DNA from: Chloroflexota bacterium
GTDB lineage: Bacteria > Chloroflexota > UBA6077 > CF-72
DNA length: 9,864 nucleotides
Reading direction: 5' to 3'
NCBI GenBank assembly: GCA_019247135.1
Contig: JAFAPL010001034.1
Span: 1 to 9,864, forward strand
The translations under genes and the position numbers were made by a program. This document shows, one piece after another, positions 5,928 to 9,864 of the stretch (the first letter of the stretch is position 1; each line of letters starts with the position of its first letter). The notes beneath the pieces are model-generated. The model was not told the origin of the DNA, did not search any database, and saw only the letters and a list, made by a program, of their open reading frames with translations.

Positions 5928-6560
5928 ATGCTCCTGAAAGACCTCCGCGGACTCCCCGTCATCGATCCCACCGCGGCCCGCAAGGTTGGGATAGTCCGCA
6001 ACTACCAGGTCGACCCGGTCGCTGGCGCTATCGCCGCGATCGACGTCAACGCCGCTGAGGGAGAGGCCGAACAGCGCATCCCAGCGCAGCGCATCCGCCG
6101 CGTCGGACAACACGCCGTCATTCTGACCGGTCGCGCCGGCACCAGCCAACTCTCGTCCGATCTCAATCAGCGTTGGCTTGACGAAGATTCTCTGGTGGGA
6201 CTCGAAGTCCTCGGCGACGACGGCAACCGCATTGGCCACCTCCTCGACGCCCGCTTCAACCAGGACACGCTGAAGATCGACGCGTACCTGCTGCGCTCAG
6301 GCTTGCTGGCGCGTTTCAGCCGCGGCGGCGGTCGCATCCTGCCGAACACGGTGCATGCCTGCAGCCGCGAGCTCATGATGGTGACCACCGGGCGAATGAA
6401 GGAGTTGCCATCCGTTGCGGACGAGCCGACTTCGACGTTGAGCCTGCCGCTCAAAGCAGAAGACGGCTTGACTGAGCCCCAGTATGAACCTGTCGAGGAC
6501 GGCCACAAAGTCAGCTACGAGCCCGTCGCCGACGGTCATCCGGTCTCGGCGAATCGATAG
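5928..6560 (+). CDS. Double PRC-barrel domain protein
   Basis: This 210-residue protein has two PRC-barrel-like beta domains. The first covers roughly residues 3-66, from LKDLRGLPVID to HAVIL. The second covers roughly 88-152, with SLVGLEVLGDDGNRIGHLLDARF and a basic RFSRGGGRILP stretch. PRC barrels occur in RimM (16S rRNA maturation), photosynthetic reaction-centre subunit H and many small stress or membrane-associated proteins of unknown role. This one is not RimM, since no RimM N-terminal domain is present. After about residue 160 comes a flexible acidic tail ending in two copies of an 11-residue unit. No signal peptide or membrane segment is seen, so it is probably cytoplasmic. ATG 5928 has a good RBS. 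It sits between the folate/acyP block and the M16 block. Molecular function is unknown. Confidence 0.72.
   Translation: MLLKDLRGLPVIDPTAARKVGIVRNYQVDPVAGAIAAIDVNAAEGEAEQRIPAQRIRRVGQHAVILTGRAGTSQLSSDLNQRWLDEDSLVGLEVLGDDGNRIGHLLDARFNQDTLKIDAYLLRSGLLARFSRGGGRILPNTVHACSRELMMVTTGRMKELPSVADEPTSTLSLPLKAEDGLTEPQYEPVEDGHKVSYEPVADGHPVSANR
6483..6548 (+). repeat. Tandem 33-bp repeat encoding two 11-residue units in the PRC protein tail
   Basis: Copy one (6483-6515) encodes YEPVEDGHKVS and copy two (6516-6548) encodes YEPVADGHPVS, immediately adjacent. Nine of eleven residues are identical, while Tyr, Glu, Pro, Gly and His each use different synonymous codons in the two copies. This suggests an old duplication kept at protein level. 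Confidence 0.8.
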
Positions 6561-6579
6561 GACAAGCTCGAACCTCGGC

Positions 6580-6585
6580 TACGAT
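6580..6585 (+). promoter_or_regulatory. Candidate -10 element of a leaderless promoter for the M16 operon
   Basis: TACGAT fits the TANNNT core and lies exactly 7 nt before ATG 6593, the spacing at which transcription would begin at or next to the start codon. No Shine-Dalgarno sequence precedes this ATG. AGGACA at 6559-6564 is a possible but closely spaced -35. Together these point to a leaderless transcript. Confidence 0.4.
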
Positions 6586-6592
6586 TAGCCAC

Positions 6593-7912
6593 ATGGCTTT
6601 ATCGACGGCCGCCGCGTCGTCTTTTTCGCTGACAACGCTCGACAACGGTCTGCGCGTGATTCTTCGCGAAGTGCGCGAGCGACCGTTGGTCGGTCTGTGG
6701 ATGTGGTACCGCGTCGGCGGCCGCAACGAGCTGCCCGGTACGACCGGGGTTTCGCACTGGGTCGAACACATGCTGTTCAAAGGCGGCAAGCGCTTCGGCA
6801 AAGGCGAAATCACCAAGGAGATTTCGCGGCGTGGGGGAGCGCTCAACGCCTTCACCTGGATCGATTGCACGGCGTATTTCGAAACGTTGCCTTCGGACGA
6901 GATCGACCTCGCGCTGGCAATCGAGTCCGACCGCATCTATGACACACGCATCGAGCCCGAGGAAGCCGAAGCTGAGCGAACCGTCGTCATCAGCGAGCGA
7001 GAGGGCAGCGAGAACTACCCCGAGTTCTGGCTGCGCGAAGAAGTACAGGCAGTGGTGTGGCGCGAGCACCCGTATCGGCTCGGGGTCATTGGTCCAAAAA
7101 GCAATTTGCGCGCCATGACCCGGGAGGATCTCTACGCGCATTACAAGCGCTATTACATGACCAACAACGCCACGCTGGTGATCGTCGGGGACTTCTCGTC
7201 CAACCAGCTGCTCGATAAGATCCACAACGAGTTCGATAAGCATCCCGCGGGACCACCCCCGCCAGAGCTCAACATCCAAGAGCAGCCTCAAACAGGCGAG
7301 CGACGGGTCATCGTTCGCCGTCCTGGGCCGACGCACTACGTCATGCTGTCGTACCACGCGCCTCAGGCGAGCCACCCCGATGCCGCGCCGCTCGTGGTGC
7401 TCAGCTCAGTCCTGGGCGGCGCTTCCAGTCCGATCGCGTGGGGCGGGGCACGCGGCCTGGGGCGCAGCTCGCGCCTGTACCGCGGGCTCGTCGACGGCGA
7501 GATCGCCAGCAGCGTTTCGGCCGGTTACGAGCTGACTCTGGACCCGTATGTGTTCGCGTTCGACGCGACTCTGCGCAACGGAGTCGAGCCCGCACGCGCG
7601 GAAGACGCCATCGTCAAAGAGATCCAGCGCATCCAGTCGGACGGCGTGCCTGAAGAAGAGCTCGCCCGCACGAAGCGCCAGTTGCACGCGCAGGTCGTCT
7701 ACTCCCTCGAGGGCGTCACGAACCAGGGCTTCGCTCTCGGCTTCATGAATCTCGTCGCCAGAGACCCGGCCGCGTGGCAAACCTTCCCTGAAGCCTTGCA
7801 GCGAGTCACATCGGACGACGTGCAGCGCGTCGCGAAAACGTACCTGCTCGAGGACCAGCGGACAACGGGTTGGTTCATCCCCAGCGTCAGCGAGAACGGG
7901 GCGGTCAGCTGA
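6593..7912 (+). CDS. M16 (insulinase/pitrilysin) family zinc peptidase, catalytic subunit
   Basis: This 439-residue protein has the two-domain layout of the M16B group (mitochondrial processing peptidase, PqqF, YmxG). The inverted zinc motif is intact: H55-W-V-E58-H59 in GVSHWVEHMLFKG, with the third ligand Glu135 in VVISEREGS about 76 residues on. Asn85-Ala-Phe matches the substrate-strand LNAxT region. The C-terminal domain contains RSSRLYRGLVDGEIASS (291-307). There the family's Arg of RE and Tyr of GLAY appear as Val300 and Ser307, after a glycine-rich insertion around 275-290. Thus it carries the metal centre but not the Arg/Tyr pair, the pattern of a catalytic subunit in a heterodimer. 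No signal peptide is visible, suggesting cytoplasmic action. The stop overlaps the next start by 1 bp (TGATG). Substrate unknown. Confidence 0.9.
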   Translation: MALSTAAASSFSLTTLDNGLRVILREVRERPLVGLWMWYRVGGRNELPGTTGVSHWVEHMLFKGGKRFGKGEITKEISRRGGALNAFTWIDCTAYFETLPSDEIDLALAIESDRIYDTRIEPEEAEAERTVVISEREGSENYPEFWLREEVQAVVWREHPYRLGVIGPKSNLRAMTREDLYAHYKRYYMTNNATLVIVGDFSSNQLLDKIHNEFDKHPAGPPPPELNIQEQPQTGERRVIVRRPGPTHYVMLSYHAPQASHPDAAPLVVLSSVLGGASSPIAWGGARGLGRSSRLYRGLVDGEIASSVSAGYELTLDPYVFAFDATLRNGVEPARAEDAIVKEIQRIQSDGVPEEELARTKRQLHAQVVYSLEGVTNQGFALGFMNLVARDPAAWQTFPEALQRVTSDDVQRVAKTYLLEDQRTTGWFIPSVSENGAVS

Positions 7913-9186
7913 TGGCCACGGTCGCAGGCAGTGCGCTCCGTCCCGAGCGCTTTCCTTTCAAGAACGGCCTGGTGTTACTGCACAACCGCGCGGCGTCGAA
8001 CCCGTCGGTGGTTGTGCGCGCTCTGGTGCGAGCCGGAGCGAGCCGCGAGACACCTGGCGATCACGGCGTCGCCGGGTTGACCGGCCGCATGCTGCGTCAG
8101 GGCACCGAGCACATCGGCAAAGTCGAACTGGCGGAGGAGCTCGACGGTATGGGCGCCGGGCTGTCGGTCGACGTTGGCTATGGGCTGGTCGCGGTATCGA
8201 TCAAGTGCCTGAGCGGCGATTTCCGTCGCGCGCTCGAGATCATCTCCGAGCTGGTACGACGGCCAACGTTTCCAGCCGACGAGCTCGAACGACTGCGTGG
8301 CCAGGTGCTGACCGATCTCACCGAGATGGAAGACAACACACGCGTCGTGGCCGAGCGAACGTGGCGCGAGCTTGCCTATCCGTCCACGCATCCATTCAGT
8401 CGGCTGACAGTTGGCAATCGCGAAACCATCCAGCGTGTCGACCGCGACGAGCTGAACGCATTCCACGAGGCCTGGTACGGGCCAAATCAGACGACACTCA
8501 TGGTCGTTGGCGACGTGGAATTCGACGCAGCCGCCGAAGCCACGGACCACCTTTTCGGAGACTGGCCAGGCGTACGCATCGAGCGCGTCGAAGCGTCGAT
8601 GCCCGCGAGCGACCTGCCGCCTCGGGAACACCGCGAGATCGCGATGGCCGGTAAAACGCAGGCCGACGTCGCCATCGGACTGCCCACGCTTGATCGATCC
8701 GCGCCCGACTACTACGCTCTCAGCTTCGCCAACCACATCCTCGGGCGTATGTACTTCATGGGACGCTTCGGGGAGAAGGTGCGGGACGAGCAGGGCCTGG
8801 CGTACTACGCAACGTCGGAGCTCCACTCCAGCTACGGACGAGGCGCGTGGCTGATGCGCGCGGGCGTCAACCCGCGCAACCTGGACAAAGCTCTGGACAG
8901 CATCAATTTCGAGCTTCGGCGCTTTCTCGACGATGGACCGACGGAAGACGAGCAGGCCGACGGCGTGCGCAGCTTGCTGGGCAGTCTGCCGCGCCAGCTT
9001 GAAACCAACGAAGGCGCGGCTGCCGTCATGGCCGAAATCGAGCTGTACGATCTCGGGCTGGACTTCCTCGAGCGGTATCCATCCATCGTGCGCTCCCTCA
9101 CGCGCGACCAGGTGATCAATACCGCCCGAGCCTGGCTTCTACCCGAGCACTTGGTGACTGCGATCGCCGGTCCGCCGCGCGGCTGA
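7912..9186 (+). CDS. M16 family protein without zinc site, regulatory/partner subunit
   Basis: This 424-residue M16 homologue has the usual two half-domains, but the zinc motif is gone. The segment GVAGLTGRMLRQGT (52-65) aligns with GxAHFLEHMxFKG and has Gly55, Gly58 and Arg59 in place of His, Glu and His. The C-terminal domain keeps the family's Arg/Tyr motif in VRDEQGLAYYATSEL, with Arg291 and Tyr298, which binds the substrate backbone in partner subunits. This is the classic non-catalytic member of an active/inactive pair, like alpha-MPP. ATG 7912 overlaps the upstream TGA, and a longer frame from 7870 would add only arginine-rich sequence inside the previous gene. It should assemble with the preceding protein into one heterodimeric peptidase. 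High confidence for family and missing site; the pairing is inferred from context. Confidence 0.9.
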   Translation: MATVAGSALRPERFPFKNGLVLLHNRAASNPSVVVRALVRAGASRETPGDHGVAGLTGRMLRQGTEHIGKVELAEELDGMGAGLSVDVGYGLVAVSIKCLSGDFRRALEIISELVRRPTFPADELERLRGQVLTDLTEMEDNTRVVAERTWRELAYPSTHPFSRLTVGNRETIQRVDRDELNAFHEAWYGPNQTTLMVVGDVEFDAAAEATDHLFGDWPGVRIERVEASMPASDLPPREHREIAMAGKTQADVAIGLPTLDRSAPDYYALSFANHILGRMYFMGRFGEKVRDEQGLAYYATSELHSSYGRGAWLMRAGVNPRNLDKALDSINFELRRFLDDGPTEDEQADGVRSLLGSLPRQLETNEGAAAVMAEIELYDLGLDFLERYPSIVRSLTRDQVINTARAWLLPEHLVTAIAGPPRG

Positions 9187-9188
9187 AC

Positions 9189-9698
9189 TTGCCCGACGGA
9201 GCGCTGCAAGGCGTCAAGCTCGAACGCGACGTCGAGCTCGGCGGGGTACGTCTGCGCGTCCTGGATTGGCCCGGGCACGGCCGACCGCTGGTGTACGTGC
9301 CGGACCCATTCACGTTGCAGCCTGATCTCGCGCCGCGCATCGCGGCCGCATTCGCGCCGAAGCATCGAGTCGTACGCATTCAGCCGCGCTCGGACCTGCC
9401 GTACCAGGCACAGATGGACGATATTCGGCGCGCGATGCAGCAGTTCGGCTTCGCCGATACAGTGCTGCTTTCGAGCGGCGGTGGCGCCTGCATCGTGCTG
9501 CCGCTCGCGAGCTGGTATCCGCGCCTCGTCAACTCAGTGCTGCTGATCGATCCCTGCTACGAGCCGCCAGCGCACGACTCTCTCACTGCCCGATCGCTGC
9601 GCGATTGCCCGCCTGACTGGGAGAGGCTTCAAGGTCGCTGCCGCATGTTGACGACGAAGTCGGAGGAGCTCGTCCCGAAGCTCGAGGAGCTGCTCTAA
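9189..9698 (+). CDS. Short alpha/beta-hydrolase-like protein lacking the nucleophile
   Basis: This 169-residue product resembles the N-terminal half of an alpha/beta hydrolase: RPLVYVPDPF (32-41), a strand HRVVRIQPRSDLPY (59-72), helix MDDIRRAMQQFGF (76-88), then TVLLSSGGGACIVLPLASWYP (91-111) and LVNSVLLIDP (113-122). The latter blocks match the strand-elbow-helix of the family (usually GHSMGG...A..YP, then a hydrophobic strand ending in DP). Aligned on the YP, the nucleophile Ser is Gly97. The protein ends soon afterwards, so the cap and the late His/Asp region are absent, whereas relatives are about 250-300 residues. TTG 9189 is the first start after the M16 stop, 2 nt away, so it is probably co-transcribed. 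It may be a degenerate or non-enzymatic binding protein. The fold call is moderate and the function unknown. Confidence 0.6.
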   Translation: MPDGALQGVKLERDVELGGVRLRVLDWPGHGRPLVYVPDPFTLQPDLAPRIAAAFAPKHRVVRIQPRSDLPYQAQMDDIRRAMQQFGFADTVLLSSGGGACIVLPLASWYPRLVNSVLLIDPCYEPPAHDSLTARSLRDCPPDWERLQGRCRMLTTKSEELVPKLEELL

Positions 9699-9864
9699 AA
9701 ACGTCCGGCGAGCCAACCACCGCAGCTTGCACCGACCATTGCCACAACGTCAGTCAGTGTGAGCTGCACGAAATCGATCGCGGGCAGACCGGCGAGTCCG
9801 AGCTGGCGCGCCAGGGCTGCCTCTCGCGCTGCATCGACGGTCACGCTCACGAAGATGAACGCGA
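9695..9864 (-). CDS. Unidentified protein, C-terminal 55 residues, runs off the window
   Basis: A minus-strand frame is open from the right edge to a TAG at 9695-9697 and encodes 55 residues ending in GASCGGWLAGRF. Composition looks protein-like: a hydrophobic start (AFIFVSVTV), a helical stretch AAREAALARQLGLAG, then a mainly apolar segment VQLTLTDVVAMVGASCGGW that could be membrane-embedded or a buried helix. The other two minus frames contain stops here. Its stop overlaps the convergent hydrolase-like gene by 4 bp, in keeping with the tight packing of the window. I do not recognise the family, and its start lies outside the sequence. Confidence 0.55.
   Translation of the reverse strand, partial: AFIFVSVTVDAAREAALARQLGLAGLPAIDFVQLTLTDVVAMVGASCGGWLAGRF

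Noticed and set aside
7975..8826. A 283-codon minus-strand ORF within the second M16 gene (and a similar one at 6599-7375)
   Set aside because: Mirror frames of M16 coding sequence; no domains, no ribosome-binding site, and composition typical of antisense shadows.

Overview
This is a compact, GC-rich bacterial chromosomal window with almost no intergenic space. Neighbouring genes overlap by 1 to 31 bp, and many starts are TTG or GTG. No insertion sequence, phage gene, tRNA, rRNA or CRISPR array is visible. The gene content (ALG5-like and rhamnosyl-type glycosyltransferases, FolC, FolD, acylphosphatase, a double PRC-barrel protein, a tandem M16 peptidase pair) and an apparent leaderless promoter would suit a Chloroflexota-like or related deep-branching high-GC lineage. 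That placement is an inference with low confidence.

Layout. A lone response-regulator receiver domain (97-465, +) follows a probable promoter and two tandem inverted repeats. A minus-strand operon meets it tail to tail. Read 5' to 3' this operon is folC (3510 to 2089), a rhamnosyltransferase-like GT2 (2119 to 1172) and a polyprenyl-phosphate-type GT2 (1175 to 456). The folC reading frame is interrupted by one in-frame TAG at 2896-2898, while every other FolC motif on both sides is intact.

Divergent from folC, and overlapping its 5' end, is a plus-strand run: an FAD/NAD-dependent oxidoreductase (3494-4717), a FolD-like protein (4714-5562) and an acylphosphatase (5543-5857). After a 70-bp gap with a hairpin and a good ribosome-binding site comes a two-domain PRC-barrel protein (5928-6560). 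A likely leaderless promoter then precedes an M16 peptidase with intact HxxEH (6593-7912), an M16 homologue without the zinc site (7912-9186) and a short alpha/beta-hydrolase-like protein with no nucleophile serine (9189-9698). A minus-strand gene absent from a simple start-to-stop ORF list enters from the right edge and ends at 9695.

How the genes may work together. The two M16 proteins look like the two halves of a heterodimeric zinc protease: one carries the zinc motif, the other the Arg/Tyr motif. folC and folD are both folate genes on either side of one divergent promoter region, and both are abnormal at catalytically important positions (a stop codon beside the conserved Asp-His of FolC; the catalytic Lys of FolD replaced by Ile). 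The FolD-like protein is translationally coupled to a flavin oxidoreductase, so it may be a dehydrogenase-only or repurposed enzyme. I see no strong evidence for a wholly new system. The best leads are the folC amber codon, the Lys-less FolD and the nucleophile-less hydrolase attached to the M16 pair.
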